Part shown: positions 1 through 10,308 of the stretch, piece by piece
How the letters are laid out: every line of letters starts with the position of its first letter
Position numbering within the stretch: the first letter of the stretch is position 1
NCBI RefSeq assembly: GCF_000222605.1
Contig: NZ_AFWF01000092.1
Location: 1 to 64,000, forward strand
Source: Vibrio ichthyoenteri ATCC 700023
GTDB lineage: Bacteria; Pseudomonadota; Gammaproteobacteria; Enterobacterales; Vibrionaceae
Direction of reading: 5' to 3'
Length of the DNA: 64,000 nt
Position numbers and translations under genes: made by a program
The notes under the pieces: generated by a model
What the model saw: only the letters and a program-made list of their open reading frames with translations
Told to the model about the DNA's origin: nothing
Databases searched by the model: none

Positions 1-202
1 ATCTATTCTCTACTCTCATAGAACTAGATTCCCGACTGCGCTCCTTCGTCGCTATCGGGAATGACGTTATCGAAGTTCCACGCTTTTGCTGTCATCCTCA
101 AGAGCGAGGTACGAGCGAGTTGGGGATCTATTCTCTACTCTCGAACGAAGCGAAGCGCTCTCAAGGACGAAGTCCGCTCTCTACTCTCGACGCGCAGCGT
201 TC
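1..202. repeat. REP-like extragenic repeat cluster
   Basis: No gene is seen here. The stretch is built from short repeated words. A 17-base word (ATCTATTCTCTACTCTC) occurs at 1-17 and again at 127-143, with a partial third copy near 178-190. An 8-bp inverted repeat, ATTCCCGA / TCGGGAAT, flanks a CG-rich spacer at about 29-62. Degenerate units of the type GAACGAAGCG...GCTCTC follow from 141 to 200. Such GTCATTCCC/GGGAATGAC and CGAAGCG words are typical of small extragenic repeats in Vibrio genomes. The repeat runs into the stop codon of the neighbouring yafJ gene. Confidence 0.65.
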
Positions 203-1060
203 TCAATTCTCAAAAGAATCCAAAGGCTCTATCGGCGCTTGACTAGCTACTTTCTTCGCGGCGAACGGCACATCCGCTAACTGAGCGGTATTGCCATCAA
301 TTAGTTCACCAAAATGAAACAAGCCGAATTCACCCGGCTTCATACGATGCCAAGCTTCGTTATCGGTCAATGGCTGCGTAGCCACCACCGATACCACATC
401 GTTGGGTGTCGTCTCTTCTTGGAAGTTAATCGTCACATCTTCGTCAATCAAGGTCGCTTTACCAAATGGGGCGCGACGGGTAATCCAATAGAGGTGATTG
501 GTGCAGTAAGTCATGACATACTCGCCATCAGAAAGCAGCATATTAAATACCCCTTTTTCTTTGAGCGTGTCACAACACTGGGCAACAAAACGAAACATGC
601 CCATCATATCTTGCGGTGGTTCTGGATAGCGCTGTTCAAGTTGGGTAACCAACCAACAAAAAGCTAATTCACTGTCCGTTTGCCCAACAGGGCGAAAACG
701 GCCCAGAGCCAAATCTTGGTAATCCGTCAACTGGCCATTGTGAGCGAAAGTCCAATAACGACCCCAAAGCTCACGAGTAAATGGGTGGGTGTTTTCCAGA
801 TTGACGCCACCGCGATTGGCCTGACGAATATGGCTGATCACCGCACGACTCTTTATCGGGTAGTTTTGCACTAACTCGGCAATCTTTGACTGGCAACTAG
901 GGTTAGGATCTTTGAAGGTACGAAAGCCTTTACCTTCGTAAAAAGTGATCCCCCAGCCATCGCGATGTGGACCAGTATTGCCACCACGTTGCATCAGACC
1001 GGTAAAACTAAAGCAAATGTCAGTCGGTACATTTGCGCTCATTCCGAGCAATTCACACAT
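203..1060 (-). CDS. yafJ: Class II glutamine amidotransferase family protein YafJ
   Basis: The 285-residue protein starts MCELLGMSANVPTD, so the nucleophile Cys2 is exposed after Met removal, as in N-terminal-nucleophile amidotransferases. HIRQANRGG, ENTHPFTRELWGR and AHNGQLT are the glutamine-binding and oxyanion-hole segments of the family. The sequence closely follows E. coli YafJ (about 255 residues) but carries roughly 30 extra C-terminal residues. The acceptor substrate is unknown. The last codons (FEN-stop) lie inside the adjacent repeat cluster, so the C-terminus may have been shaped by it. It is divergent from nothing and lies downstream of gmhA on the same strand. Confidence 0.9.
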   Translation of the reverse strand: MCELLGMSANVPTDICFSFTGLMQRGGNTGPHRDGWGITFYEGKGFRTFKDPNPSCQSKIAELVQNYPIKSRAVISHIRQANRGGVNLENTHPFTRELWGRYWTFAHNGQLTDYQDLALGRFRPVGQTDSELAFCWLVTQLEQRYPEPPQDMMGMFRFVAQCCDTLKEKGVFNMLLSDGEYVMTYCTNHLYWITRRAPFGKATLIDEDVTINFQEETTPNDVVSVVATQPLTDNEAWHRMKPGEFGLFHFGELIDGNTAQLADVPFAAKKVASQAPIEPLDSFEN

Positions 1061-1144
1061 GGTTTAACTCACTCCCTAATTAAACACCCAATACCAAGCT
1101 ACCACAGAGTTGGTATTGGGATAAACCGTGCATCGGAATGGGAA

Positions 1145-1723
1145 TTACTTTTCCATTTCCTTTTCAATCAATTGAATCACAATATGAATAATCTTGATGT
1201 GAATTTCTTGAATACGGTCAGCATAACCAAAATGTGGCACACGAATTTCAATATCCGCACACCCCGCCATCTTGCCACCATCTTTGCCCGTTAGAGCGAT
1301 GGTTTTCATGCCTTTATTCTTTGCCGCTTCAATCGCGTTCAAAATGTTGACTGAATTGCCTGATGTTGAAAGACCAAACAGAACATCCCCTTTTGAACCT
1401 ACCGCTTCAAGGTAACGAGAAAAGACAAAATCGTAACCAAAATCGTTACTCACACAAGAAAGATGGCTAGGATCAGAAATCGCAATACCTGGGTAACCTG
1501 GACGATTTTCACGGTAACGACCAGTGAGTTCCTCAGCAAAGTGCATCGCGTCACAGTGAGAGCCACCGTTACCACAAGACAGTACTTTGCCACCTTGCTT
1601 GAACGAATCAGCGATCAATTTTGCTGCCGCTTCAATTTGAGCAATATTGTGATCATCACTTAGGAACTTGTTCAGCACATCAGCTGCTTCAGTCAGCTCA
1701 CTTTTAATCAAATCCTGGTACAT
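1145..1723 (-). CDS. gmhA: Phosphoheptose isomerase (sedoheptulose 7-phosphate isomerase)
   Basis: This cytosolic enzyme converts sedoheptulose 7-phosphate to D-glycero-D-manno-heptose 7-phosphate, the first step of LPS-core ADP-heptose synthesis. It is a single SIS domain of 192 residues, the usual length. Visible motifs are [26 protein letters not shown] and [14 protein letters not shown], which carry the active-site Ser, Glu and His residues. The start at 1723 ([10 protein letters not shown]) is preferred over the in-frame ATG six bases upstream, because an AAGAGA ribosome-binding sequence is correctly spaced only for the downstream ATG. The gene is divergent from fadE. Confidence 0.96.
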   Translation of the reverse strand: MYQDLIKSELTEAADVLNKFLSDDHNIAQIEAAAKLIADSFKQGGKVLSCGNGGSHCDAMHFAEELTGRYRENRPGYPGIAISDPSHLSCVSNDFGYDFVFSRYLEAVGSKGDVLFGLSTSGNSVNILNAIEAAKNKGMKTIALTGKDGGKMAGCADIEIRVPHFGYADRIQEIHIKIIHIVIQLIEKEMEK

Positions 1724-1923
1724 AAGCATTCTCTTTTAATCAGTATTAGAGCGCTGTTTTTACAGCCTCAGACTCTTCTGAGTTTACTTGAACCATTCGT
1801 ACTGTCGAGAGTCAGGCTTAAAGATTTCCTCGATTCTTGACCTTGCCCGTTCACAAAATCGACACCACCGCACATTTATAGAATCTTTACTCTACATGGA
1901 TCACTTTTTGAACAATTCAATGT

Positions 1924-1953
1924 TTTACATTTTGTTAATATCTCTATTACAAT
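1924..1953 (+). promoter_or_regulatory. Predicted sigma-70 promoter of fadE
   Basis: A -35 TTTACA at 1924-1929 and a -10 TACAAT at 1948-1953 each match consensus at five of six bases, with an 18-bp spacer. Transcription would begin near 1960, inside the FadR-like palindrome. Confidence 0.55.
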
Positions 1954-1955
1954 TT

Positions 1956-1972
1956 AACTGGTTAGACCACTA
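1956..1972 (+). promoter_or_regulatory. FadR-type operator upstream of fadE
   Basis: AACTGGTTAGACCACTA closely matches the FadR palindrome (AACTGGTCNGACCAGTT type), with the conserved TGGT and ACCA arms intact. It lies just downstream of the predicted -10 and about 50 bp before the fadE start. Bound FadR would block initiation, and long-chain acyl-CoA would relieve it. The assignment rests on the known regulation of fadE in relatives and on this match. Confidence 0.7.
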
Positions 1973-2023
1973 AATTAATCCAGACAATTAAAACCTTAAA
2001 AAGTCTGAGAAGGAACACATAAT

Positions 2024-4471
2024 ATGGATATCTTGCTCTCTACTCTTGGCCTCGCCGCAGTCCTAAGCGCTTGCCTCTATCATCGAACCTCACTGCTGCT
2101 GTCATTGAGCGCATTGACTGCCACCATGATTGTGCTCTCAATAATGGGCTATCTCGGCTCAATAAGCTGGATGCTGTTTATTGCTGCTGTAGTCATCTTG
2201 ACCATCCCCAGCATTCGGCAAAAACTGATCAGCCAAAAAGCACTTAAGTTATTTAAAAAAGTGCTACCAGCCATGTCACAAACAGAGAAAGAGGCATTGG
2301 ATGCTGGAACAGTATGGTGGGAAGCAGAGCTATTTAAAGGCAAACCAGACTGGCAAAAACTGCATGATATTGCCGCGCCAACACTCAGCGCGGAAGAGCA
2401 AGCTTTCTTAGACGGTCCGGTAGAGGAGGTATGTGCGATGGTGAGTGATTACCAAGTCACCCATGAGCTCGCCGATCTACCTCCTCATGTTTGGCAGTAT
2501 CTTAAAGATCATAAATTCTTTGCCATGATCATTAAGAAAAAATACGGGGGATTAGCATTCTCTGCTTACGCTCAGTCTCTAGTGTTACAAAAGCTTACTG
2601 GGGTATCCAGTGTTTTATCCTCGACGGTTGGGGTACCAAACTCACTGGGGCCCGGAGAACTACTTCAGCACTACGGAACTCAAGAACAAAAAGAGTATTA
2701 CCTGCCACGTCTTGCTCAAGGCAAAGAGATCCCATGCTTTGCTCTAACCAGTCCCGAAGCCGGCTCTGACGCAGGGGCCATTCCTGATTATGGAGTGGTT
2801 TGCTATGGTCAATGGCAAGGAGAGAAAGTGTTGGGTATGCGTCTTACTTGGAATAAACGCTATATCACACTAGCACCAGTGGCAACAGTGCTTGGCCTTG
2901 CGTTCAAGTTACGCGATCCTGATGGACTGCTGGGCGAAACCCAAGATCTTGGCATCACTTGCGCTTTGATCCCTACTCATCTCAAAGGAGTCGAAATTGG
3001 TAATCGTCATTCTCCACTCAATGTTCCATTTCAAAATGGGCCAACTCGCGCCAACGAACTGTTTGTACCGATCGATTACATCATTGGCGGACAAAAAATG
3101 GCAGGGCAAGGCTGGCGTATGTTGGTTGAATGCTTATCGGTAGGACGCGGAATTACCCTACCTTCCAACTCAACCGGTGGGATTAAAACCGCCGCATTGG
3201 CAACCGGTGCTTATGCGCGAATTCGTCGCCAATTTAAACAACCAATTGGCCATATGGAAGGGGTTGAGGAGCCACTCGCTCGCCTTGCAGGTAACGCCTA
3301 TGTAATGGATGCTGCGAGTGCATTGACCGTGACCGGGATAGATCTTGGGGAAAAACCATCGGTGATCTCCGCGATAGTCAAATACCACTGCACCCATCGC
3401 GGGCAGCGCAGCATTATTGATGCGATGGACGTTGTCGGTGGCAAAGGTATTTGTCTCGGGCCTTCAAACTTCCTTGCGCGTAGCTACCAAGGTGCGCCAA
3501 TTGCCATTACTGTTGAGGGCGCCAACATTCTCACTCGCTCAATGATTATCTTTGGCCAAGGCGCAATTCGCTGCCATCCATACGTACTGACTGAAATGGA
3601 AGCAGCCTATTCAGAACATCATGACGCACTTAATCAATTTGATGCTGCACTAGCAGGTCATGTCAGCTTTAGCGCCAGTAATCTAGTGCGCAGTTTATGG
3701 TTAGGGCTAACCGACGGTCGCTTTTCTAGCGCACCAAGCAAAGATGAAACCCAGCGCTACTATCAACAACTCAATCGCTACAGTGCCAACATTGCCTTAT
3801 TATCTGATATATCAATGGCAGTACTCGGCGGCTCACTCAAACGTAAAGAGCGCCTTTCAGCTCGTCTCGGTGATGTACTAAGCCAGCTATATTTGGGGTC
3901 AGCCACGCTAAAACGCTACGATACAGAAGGACGCAATAAAGAAGATCTGCCGCTATTGCATTGGGGGATGCAAGATTGCCTCTATCAAACCGAACAAGCC
4001 ATCGATGGCCTATTGGCGAATTTCCCTAATCGCATCATTGCCAAACTATTAAAGTGGATCGTCATGCCTCTGGGCAAAGTTCGTGATATGCCAAGTGATA
4101 AGCTGGATAGTCAGGTCGCACAAATTATTCAAACGCCGAGTGCCACACGCTCACGCTTAGGTCGCAATCAATATCTGACTGCGAGTGAGTTTAACCCTGC
4201 TGGTCGTATTGAACATGCTCTACACGTTATTCTCGCAGCAGAACCGCTATTTGATAGAGTCTGCCAAGCATTGGGGAAACGCCGAGCGTTCTTAAAATTA
4301 GATACGATTGCGGAACAAGGGCTTGAACTCAACGTCCTCAGTGAAAAAGAAGCGCAATTACTGATTGAGGCAGAACAACAACGCTTATACGTGATCAATG
4401 TTGATGACTTTGCTGCGCACGAACTCGCGGCGAAGCCCCAAAGCCCAGCGGCCATGGATGAAGTTGCTTGA
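2024..4471 (+). CDS. fadE: Acyl-CoA dehydrogenase FadE
   Basis: FadE performs the first step of fatty-acid beta-oxidation, FAD-dependent oxidation of acyl-CoA to trans-2-enoyl-CoA. The 815-residue length matches E. coli FadE (814). The N-terminus has two hydrophobic segments (about residues 1-65), consistent with membrane association. The dehydrogenase core follows, with [18 protein letters not shown] (about 240-257) and [18 protein letters not shown] (about 494-511) as recognisable family segments. An AAGGA ribosome-binding sequence precedes the ATG. A FadR-like operator sits over the promoter, so induction by fatty acids is expected. Confidence 0.97.
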   Translation: MDILLSTLGLAAVLSACLYHRTSLLLSLSALTATMIVLSIMGYLGSISWMLFIAAVVILTIPSIRQKLISQKALKLFKKVLPAMSQTEKEALDAGTVWWEAELFKGKPDWQKLHDIAAPTLSAEEQAFLDGPVEEVCAMVSDYQVTHELADLPPHVWQYLKDHKFFAMIIKKKYGGLAFSAYAQSLVLQKLTGVSSVLSSTVGVPNSLGPGELLQHYGTQEQKEYYLPRLAQGKEIPCFALTSPEAGSDAGAIPDYGVVCYGQWQGEKVLGMRLTWNKRYITLAPVATVLGLAFKLRDPDGLLGETQDLGITCALIPTHLKGVEIGNRHSPLNVPFQNGPTRANELFVPIDYIIGGQKMAGQGWRMLVECLSVGRGITLPSNSTGGIKTAALATGAYARIRRQFKQPIGHMEGVEEPLARLAGNAYVMDAASALTVTGIDLGEKPSVISAIVKYHCTHRGQRSIIDAMDVVGGKGICLGPSNFLARSYQGAPIAITVEGANILTRSMIIFGQGAIRCHPYVLTEMEAAYSEHHDALNQFDAALAGHVSFSASNLVRSLWLGLTDGRFSSAPSKDETQRYYQQLNRYSANIALLSDISMAVLGGSLKRKERLSARLGDVLSQLYLGSATLKRYDTEGRNKEDLPLLHWGMQDCLYQTEQAIDGLLANFPNRIIAKLLKWIVMPLGKVRDMPSDKLDSQVAQIIQTPSATRSRLGRNQYLTASEFNPAGRIEHALHVILAAEPLFDRVCQALGKRRAFLKLDTIAEQGLELNVLSEKEAQLLIEAEQQRLYVINVDDFAAHELAAKPQSPAAMDEVA

Positions 4472-4520
4472 GCGCGCCATCTTAAGCCATCATCACCTTA
4501 GCTGATTGAGAGCTGATAAC

Positions 4521-4547
4521 AAAAGGGCTGCCACTGCAGCCCTTTTT
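4521..4547. terminator. Bidirectional terminator between fadE and the TIGR03503-type gene
   Basis: The arms AAAGGGCTGC and GCAGCCCTTT form a 10-bp stem with a 4-base loop. A tracts and T tracts lie on either side, so it can serve both convergent genes. Confidence 0.85.
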
Positions 4548-4562
4548 GAGGTTATTTTTCGA

Positions 4563-5834
4563 TTAGCCCTTTCTTGGCATTTCTAGCTGCATCTCTGGGA
4601 TCGCGGCTTTTTTCGCTTTCAATTTACGCACCAATAACCAACCAATTAAGCCACCAGCGATGATAACAATGTTACCTAATGCAATGATAAATATGCTTTG
4701 CTTACGCTGTGCATCACGCTCTTGCTGAATGCGGATCTCTTCCAAACGCTTCGCCTGCTTCACCCGTTCCTCTTCTTGTAAACGACGAGTTTCGGCTAAA
4801 TCAATGTCTTTCAATACGCTGTAAGTTTGCTCCGACAATGGGAACATTAACTCACGATGGGAGCCGAGTTCCGTCGCAAAGACTTTACCAGACCAAGAGT
4901 ATTCACCAATCACACCGCTGTATGGAATATCCAGCTCCACTTTCATCGCTTCGCTATCTTGCGCGGCATTTTCAACCGAGATTTCAGAGCCTGTAGCATC
5001 AGTATGTTCAATATGAGCGGCAAGTGACCCAGGTTGAATCATGCCTTGTTCACCAGAAAAAATGACTTGATGGTCAACATTCTCCTGCCTCGACTGAATA
5101 AAAGAGAGCTCAATTGGGCTTGGGTAAACCAACACTTCTTGTTCTTGTGCACGCAAAAACACCCCATTACCAGAAGTAATACGCACACGGTATTTGCCCG
5201 GCTGAGAGGTGATTGGCAACGAGACAGTAAACACGCCATCACCCGCTTTTTCATCCAATCCTTGACCATCATCGGCAAACGTCCCAGCTTCAACCGGTAC
5301 TGGACGCGCCTCTTTGATCAAGTTCTCTTCATTTTCAATGTATTTAGTAAAGGTAACTTTAAGTTTCACGCGATCCAAAAAGTCACGTAACACCAAAGGT
5401 TTATCATTGGAGGTCAGTCGAGCAGTGAACTTGATATCTTCACCTTGGAATAAACGTTCTGGTAACGCTTGTGCAGAAAGCTTTAAGTGGGAAATGAGTT
5501 TGATTTTATTTTTCGGTGTTACTTTACCAATGGCCTGCCAAGGACCCGGCATTGGATTCTCAATAGAAATAATGTCCATCGCCGATTCTTGATACCAGCT
5601 CACATTCTCTGGACTACGATGGGAATAATATTTTTTACCGTCTGGACGAACTAAGACCACTGGTTGAGAGGCCTCTGCGCGATAAATAACAAATGTAATA
5701 TGCTCAATGCTCGGATCAACACGAAAGCGGTTGTCGAGCAGCGACATGGAACTTGGGGACATTGAGGAGCTCTGAGCGGCATAACTCAGTGAACAAACGA
5801 ATAACCCCAGCAGGGCAAACCAAATCCTCAACAT
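4563..5834 (-). CDS. TIGR03503-type membrane-anchored periplasmic protein
   Basis: The function is unknown. The protein has an N-terminal signal peptide (about residues 1-19, cleaved after SYA), then a mostly beta-rich extracytoplasmic region. A Glu/Arg/Gln-rich stretch likely to form a coiled coil (about 345-375) leads to one transmembrane helix (about 380-402) and a short basic tail. Sequence and architecture match the TIGR03503 family found in Vibrio and relatives. An AGGAG ribosome-binding site lies five bases before the ATG. Only 8 bp separate it from the dnaQ stop, so the two are probably cotranscribed, although a shared role is not obvious. Confidence 0.75.
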   Translation of the reverse strand: MLRIWFALLGLFVCSLSYAAQSSSMSPSSMSLLDNRFRVDPSIEHITFVIYRAEASQPVVLVRPDGKKYYSHRSPENVSWYQESAMDIISIENPMPGPWQAIGKVTPKNKIKLISHLKLSAQALPERLFQGEDIKFTARLTSNDKPLVLRDFLDRVKLKVTFTKYIENEENLIKEARPVPVEAGTFADDGQGLDEKAGDGVFTVSLPITSQPGKYRVRITSGNGVFLRAQEQEVLVYPSPIELSFIQSRQENVDHQVIFSGEQGMIQPGSLAAHIEHTDATGSEISVENAAQDSEAMKVELDIPYSGVIGEYSWSGKVFATELGSHRELMFPLSEQTYSVLKDIDLAETRRLQEEERVKQAKRLEEIRIQQERDAQRKQSIFIIALGNIVIIAGGLIGWLLVRKLKAKKAAIPEMQLEMPRKG

Positions 5835-5842
5835 CTTTTCTC

Positions 5843-6586
5843 CTATTGACGCCAGAGGCAGCTTCCGCTTTTCTCTACGATATCTAAACGGCCATTATGG
5901 GCTTCTATTTCATCGGCGGTAGCATGCAAAACCTTTAGCGATTTTCGCTGACTAGACGCGCGTTTTATTGACTCACCTCCCACTCCTTCACCTTCTCCAC
6001 TACCGGGATTGAATTGCAAAGTGGTTTGTCCGCCGGTCATCAATAGATAAACGTCGGCTAAGATCTCAGCATCGAGTAGTGCGCCGTGGAGGGTTCGATG
6101 GGAGTTATCTATGCCATAACGGTCACATAAAATATCGAGGTTGTTACGCTTACCTGGGAAGATTTTCTTCGCCATGGCCAGCGTATCGGTCACCTTACAA
6201 TATTGCTCGGTCTTACCTATCGAGGCATCTAGCTTTTCGAATTCATAATCCATAAAGCCGACGTCGAAGGGCGCATTATGCGCGACCAATTCAGCCCCTT
6301 GGATAAATTCTAAAAACTCTCGATGCACATCACGATATTGTGGCTTATCACGCAAGAATTCATCAGTAATACCGTGGATAGCCACCGCTTCTGCTTGAAT
6401 TTCACGATCAGGCTTAATATAGACGTGGAAATGACGACCAGTCAGTTTACGATCAATGATCTCAACCGCACCGATTTCGACAATACGATGGCCAAGGTAA
6501 TGAGGACCGCCATCTTGGTTCATACCGGTAGTTTCGGTATCGAGAACTACGATGCGATGCTGATTTAAATTGTTACTGGTATTCAT
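5843..6586 (-). CDS. dnaQ: DNA polymerase III epsilon subunit (3'-5' proofreading exonuclease)
   Basis: This subunit proofreads within the Pol III core together with DnaE, which is also in this window. All three exonuclease motifs are present: VVLDTETTGMN (Exo I, with D and E metal ligands), HNAPFDVGFMDYEF (Exo II) and HRTLHGALLDAEILADVY (Exo III, catalytic His and Asp). The exonuclease domain covers about residues 10-185. A Gly-rich linker (GSGEGEGVGGES) leads to the C-terminal segment that binds the alpha subunit. At 247 residues it is of normal length. It is divergent from rnhA, separated by 56 bp, the same arrangement as in E. coli. Confidence 0.97.
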   Translation of the reverse strand: MNTSNNLNQHRIVVLDTETTGMNQDGGPHYLGHRIVEIGAVEIIDRKLTGRHFHVYIKPDREIQAEAVAIHGITDEFLRDKPQYRDVHREFLEFIQGAELVAHNAPFDVGFMDYEFEKLDASIGKTEQYCKVTDTLAMAKKIFPGKRNNLDILCDRYGIDNSHRTLHGALLDAEILADVYLLMTGGQTTLQFNPGSGEGEGVGGESIKRASSQRKSLKVLHATADEIEAHNGRLDIVEKSGSCLWRQ

Positions 6587-6642
6587 TGCAAGCTATGTGT
6601 CAGACTATGTGGATTATGTGCTAACACCTATAGTATCAAATC

Positions 6643-7110
6643 ATGACGAAACAAGTGGAAATTTTCACTGATGGTTCTTGTTTAGGTAACCCAGGCCCTG
6701 GTGGGTATGGCGTTGTACTGCGTTATAAGCAAGTAGAGAAAACGCTCGCTAAAGGCTTTGCCCTCACAACCAACAATCGTATGGAAATGCTGGCGACTAT
6801 CGTGGCCCTAAAAGCATTAAAAGAGCCATGTTCGGTCATCCTAACCACCGACAGTCAATATGTGCGCCAAGGTATCACTCAGTGGATCCACAATTGGAAG
6901 AAGCGCGATTGGAAAACCGCTGACAAAAAGCCGGTAAAAAATGCCGATTTATGGAAAGCACTGGATATTGAAACTCAACGCCATGATGTTGATTGGCGCT
7001 GGGTAAAAGGCCATGCTGGTCATCGTGAAAACGAAATGTGTGATGAACTGGCGCGCACGGCGGCGGAAAACCCGAGCGAAGAGGATCATGGCTATATTCC
7101 TAATACTTAA
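6643..7110 (+). CDS. rnhA: Ribonuclease HI
   Basis: RNase HI cuts the RNA strand of RNA/DNA hybrids during replication and R-loop removal. The 155-residue protein has the four-carboxylate active site: [16 protein letters not shown] (Asp near 10), NNRMEMLA (Glu near 48), TTDSQYV (Asp near 70) and the segment [16 protein letters not shown] (His and Asp near 124-134). Length and motif spacing match E. coli RNase HI. It shares a short divergent promoter region with dnaQ and converges on the methyltransferase gene 17 bp downstream. Confidence 0.97.
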   Translation: MTKQVEIFTDGSCLGNPGPGGYGVVLRYKQVEKTLAKGFALTTNNRMEMLATIVALKALKEPCSVILTTDSQYVRQGITQWIHNWKKRDWKTADKKPVKNADLWKALDIETQRHDVDWRWVKGHAGHRENEMCDELARTAAENPSEEDHGYIPNT

Positions 7111-7127
7111 GAAAATGCCGTGACAAA

Positions 7128-7874
7128 TTACCGCTTACAACAGTTCGACTTTGATGACACCTTGTAGTTGACGCTAACCGGCGTCAATTTTCGCTTCAGC
7201 TTCCAATGTGGCTTGATCGGTTTTAATGGATACGTTCGTTTACGCGCGACAATAAAGTAAAGACTACCAAACGGCGCCGCCCACTCTCCAATGCTATTTT
7301 CGAGCCAAGTCCAACAAGTACGGTGATTCTGCACCGGGAATAAACCATACTGCTCACACGTCAATACCTGATAGTTTAAGATGCCAAGCCAATCTTTAAT
7401 TCGATTGGTGGTAAACATCCGTCCGCTCCAAGGTAAATTATTTTTTCGCCAAGGCATAAAACTGGCGATACCGGTAAAGCTGATTGGATTAAAGCCAGTT
7501 AAAATCAAATAGCCATCATCGATCATAACGCGATCGACTTCTCGCAACATGCGATGGGGATCATTACAATAATCGAGTTGATGAGCGAGAATCACCGTAT
7601 CGAAGCTTTTTTCTAAAAAGGGCAAATCGTAACCATCCGCAACCACATTATGCAAAGGATTGTGGATATCTAGATTTACTTGATGTTGAATGTTGCAGTT
7701 GCAGCTCGTGAGCTCGCAGCTTAAACCACCCAACTTGAGCATGTGATAACCAAAAAGCTTTGGGCACCACTCATCAAGCCGAGTTTGGATAGATTCGTTA
7801 ACCCATTGGCCATTCTTTAATTGTGCCCAAGAATGGGGCTGTACAAGCTTTTTTTCACTGCGTGCTGGTTTCAT
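7128..7874 (-). CDS. Class I SAM-dependent methyltransferase (YafS-like)
   Basis: The 248-residue protein has a Methyltransf_11-like core. [20 protein letters not shown] (about residues 80-100) resembles SAM-binding motifs I/post-I to II, and [21 protein letters not shown] (about 109-129) resembles motifs II-III. The substrate is unknown. Its position between rnhA and gloB matches the place of yafS in E. coli. It is divergent from gloB, with only 33 bp between the start codons. Confidence 0.8.
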   Translation of the reverse strand: MKPARSEKKLVQPHSWAQLKNGQWVNESIQTRLDEWCPKLFGYHMLKLGGLSCELTSCNCNIQHQVNLDIHNPLHNVVADGYDLPFLEKSFDTVILAHQLDYCNDPHRMLREVDRVMIDDGYLILTGFNPISFTGIASFMPWRKNNLPWSGRMFTTNRIKDWLGILNYQVLTCEQYGLFPVQNHRTCWTWLENSIGEWAAPFGSLYFIVARKRTYPLKPIKPHWKLKRKLTPVSVNYKVSSKSNCCKR

Positions 7875-7907
7875 AACGAGCTCACTTTGATGAATGGAGA
7901 TAAAACC

Positions 7908-8666
7908 ATGCTATATATCAAAAGCATACCTGCATTTAACGACAACTACATCTGGCTCATCCAAACAGACGATCGTCGTTGTGCGGTTGTCGACCCTGGC
8001 GATGCTGCGCCCGTATTAGCCTACTTACAACAACATGAGTTAACTCTAGAAGCAATCCTTATTACCCACCACCACAATGATCACATTGGTGGTGTTCCAG
8101 AGTTAGTTCGTCAATTCCCGACGATTGATGTCGTTGGTCCCGCGAACGAACCGGTTCCCACATTAACTCACCCTGTTGAAGCGGGCGACCAAATTCATCT
8201 ATTTGATGAGGTCTTTTTCGTACTTGGTCTTGAGGGTCACACTTTAGGTCACGTTGGCTATGTGGGTGATGGCAAACTATTTTGTGGCGATACGCTATTT
8301 TCTGCTGGATGCGGTCGAGTTTTTGAAGGCACGATGGAGCAGATGTATCAATCACTCAGTAAGCTTGCTGCACTACCAGAAGAAACCGAGGTTTACTGCG
8401 CCCATGAATATACCGCAAGTAACCTTGCGTTTGCGATGGCTGTAGAACCAGACAATGTACAACTGCAAAAATACCGTGAAGAAGTCAATCGTCTTAGAGC
8501 ACAAAACCGACCAACTCTGCCAACCACCATCCGTCGTGAAAAATGGATTAATCCGTTTTTACGTGTTGATGAAGCCAGTGTCATAAGATCAGCAAGTAAC
8601 CGAACAACACAAATCGATCCTGTGTCAATTTTTACAGCATTGCGTGAGTGGAAAAACGAATTTTAA
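7908..8666 (+). CDS. gloB: Hydroxyacylglutathione hydrolase (glyoxalase II)
   Basis: Glyoxalase II hydrolyses S-D-lactoylglutathione to D-lactate and glutathione, the second step of methylglyoxal detoxification. The metallo-beta-lactamase signature [10 protein letters not shown] (about residues 51-60) supplies metal ligands, with further ligands in [12 protein letters not shown] and [10 protein letters not shown]. The C-terminal helical domain that binds glutathione is present. A longer reading frame opens at 7821, but the start at 7908 ([14 protein letters not shown]) is chosen because it follows a GGAGA ribosome-binding sequence and gives the normal length of 252 residues. Confidence 0.96.
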   Translation: MLYIKSIPAFNDNYIWLIQTDDRRCAVVDPGDAAPVLAYLQQHELTLEAILITHHHNDHIGGVPELVRQFPTIDVVGPANEPVPTLTHPVEAGDQIHLFDEVFFVLGLEGHTLGHVGYVGDGKLFCGDTLFSAGCGRVFEGTMEQMYQSLSKLAALPEETEVYCAHEYTASNLAFAMAVEPDNVQLQKYREEVNRLRAQNRPTLPTTIRREKWINPFLRVDEASVIRSASNRTTQIDPVSIFTALREWKNEF

Positions 8667-8736
8667 CGTTTTCTTACTTGTCACTCAGCTAATGAGACAA
8701 GTATTATCAGCAGCCGTTGAAAAGAAGGGCTGTACC

Positions 8737-10308
8737 ATGCGATTTAAACATAGCTGGATTCTGGCACTGGTATTAACCGGTTGTCAAATCACCCAGCCTA
8801 CTACTCAAGATTCTGATGTAGAAACCACCTCAGATAAACCATCTACTGCGACAGTAGTTCCTGCAACACCGGCCACTACACCTGTAGAATCTCAAGTAGT
8901 GGCTGCACCTGTTGTGACACCTCAGTCACAAGAAGATGTGTGGCAACGTATCGCGATGCAACTTGAGATGCCAATCCCTGATCATAAAACGGTTGATTAC
9001 TACCGTACTTGGTATCTAAAGCATCCAGGCCATCTTAAAACTGTTTCTCAACGTGCTCAGCCATTCCTTTATCTCATCACTGAGAAGATTGAGCAACGAG
9101 GCTTACCGTTAGAGCTAGCACTATTACCTGTGGTTGAAAGCTCATTTGATGCTTTTGCCTACTCACATGGCAGTGCCGCCGGTCTTTGGCAATTTGTACC
9201 TTCAACGGGAAAGATGTACGGCCTTGAACAAGATTTTTGGTACGACGGTCGCCGTGACGTCGATGCTGCAACCGATGCTGCGTTGGATTTTCTCACCGAC
9301 TTAAACCAACGATTTGATGGTAATTGGTCACATGCGATTGCGGCTTATAACAGCGGCGGTGGTCGAGTATCGAGTGCTATTCGTAAAAACACCAAAGCGG
9401 GTAAACCGATCGATTTCTTCTCACTTTCACTTCCTAAAGAGACCAGCGCTTACGTACCTAAGCTACTTGCCCTTGCTGACGTGATAGCCAATCAAGAGAA
9501 ATACGGGATTGAAATCCCACCGATTGCCAACAAACCCGTAGTTGAATTAGTTAAACCGAATGAACAGCTTGATCTCGCGATTGCCGCTAACTACGCCGAT
9601 ATTTCTGTGCGTGAACTGCAAGGCTTAAACCCTGCTTATAACCAATGGGCGACATCGCCAGACGGTAATACGCAACTACTATTGCCTATCGCTTCAGTCG
9701 ACAAGTTTAACGCGCAATTGGCACAAAACCGTGGCAAAGGCATGAAAGTCGCGCGCTATAAAGTACAGTCGGGAGACACTATCAGCGTGCTGGCGACCAA
9801 GTACAACACCACCAGCCAAGTAATTCGTACTGCGAATAACATGACCAATAATAACATCCGTATTGGACAACATCTGCTGATCCCAATTTCAACCAAAGAT
9901 GACAAAGCCTACGCACTCAGTGCCAGCAACCGCTTAGCTAAAACACAAGCGACAGCGCGCGGAAAGTACAAGCTCTCTCATACCGTTGCAAAAGGTGATA
10001 GCCTTTGGAGCATTGCCAAAGCCAATAAGGTGTCTCACACCTCTCTCGCAAAATGGAATGGTATGGGTCCACGAGATACGTTGCGTATCGGACAAGATTT
10101 GGTGATTTGGAAAAACAGCGCTGATGGTGCGGTGATCCGAACCGTGTTCTACCAAGTTCGCAACGGTGACACCGTCAGTGGCATCGCCAACAAATTTAAG
10201 GTTAAAAGCCACGATGTGGTGAAATGGAATAACCTAGAGAAAAAGAAATACTTAAAGCCAGGTCAAAAACTAAAACTTTATGTCGATGTGACTAAGGTTA
10301 GTGTATGA
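8737..10308 (+). CDS. mltD: Membrane-bound lytic murein transglycosylase D
   Basis: MltD cleaves peptidoglycan glycan strands and leaves 1,6-anhydro ends. The chosen start gives MRFKHSWILALVLTGCQITQ, a lipoprotein signal with lipobox LTGC. The upstream in-frame extension from 8644 would destroy this. The SLT catalytic domain spans about residues 110-240, with the catalytic Glu in PVVESSFDAFAYS (near 132). Three LysM repeats follow at about 339-383, 411-455 and 471-518, each beginning with a GDT/GDS-type motif. A Pro/Thr/Val-rich linker follows the lipid anchor. The mature length of about 505 residues is somewhat longer than in E. coli. Confidence 0.95.
   Translation: MRFKHSWILALVLTGCQITQPTTQDSDVETTSDKPSTATVVPATPATTPVESQVVAAPVVTPQSQEDVWQRIAMQLEMPIPDHKTVDYYRTWYLKHPGHLKTVSQRAQPFLYLITEKIEQRGLPLELALLPVVESSFDAFAYSHGSAAGLWQFVPSTGKMYGLEQDFWYDGRRDVDAATDAALDFLTDLNQRFDGNWSHAIAAYNSGGGRVSSAIRKNTKAGKPIDFFSLSLPKETSAYVPKLLALADVIANQEKYGIEIPPIANKPVVELVKPNEQLDLAIAANYADISVRELQGLNPAYNQWATSPDGNTQLLLPIASVDKFNAQLAQNRGKGMKVARYKVQSGDTISVLATKYNTTSQVIRTANNMTNNNIRIGQHLLIPISTKDDKAYALSASNRLAKTQATARGKYKLSHTVAKGDSLWSIAKANKVSHTSLAKWNGMGPRDTLRIGQDLVIWKNSADGAVIRTVFYQVRNGDTVSGIANKFKVKSHDVVKWNNLEKKKYLKPGQKLKLYVDVTKVSV

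Noticed and set aside
7821-7907. N-terminal extension of gloB
   Set aside because: It overlaps the divergent methyltransferase start, has no family similarity, and the internal ATG has a better ribosome-binding sequence.
8644-8736. N-terminal extension of mltD
   Set aside because: It would bury the lipoprotein signal sequence and overlap gloB.
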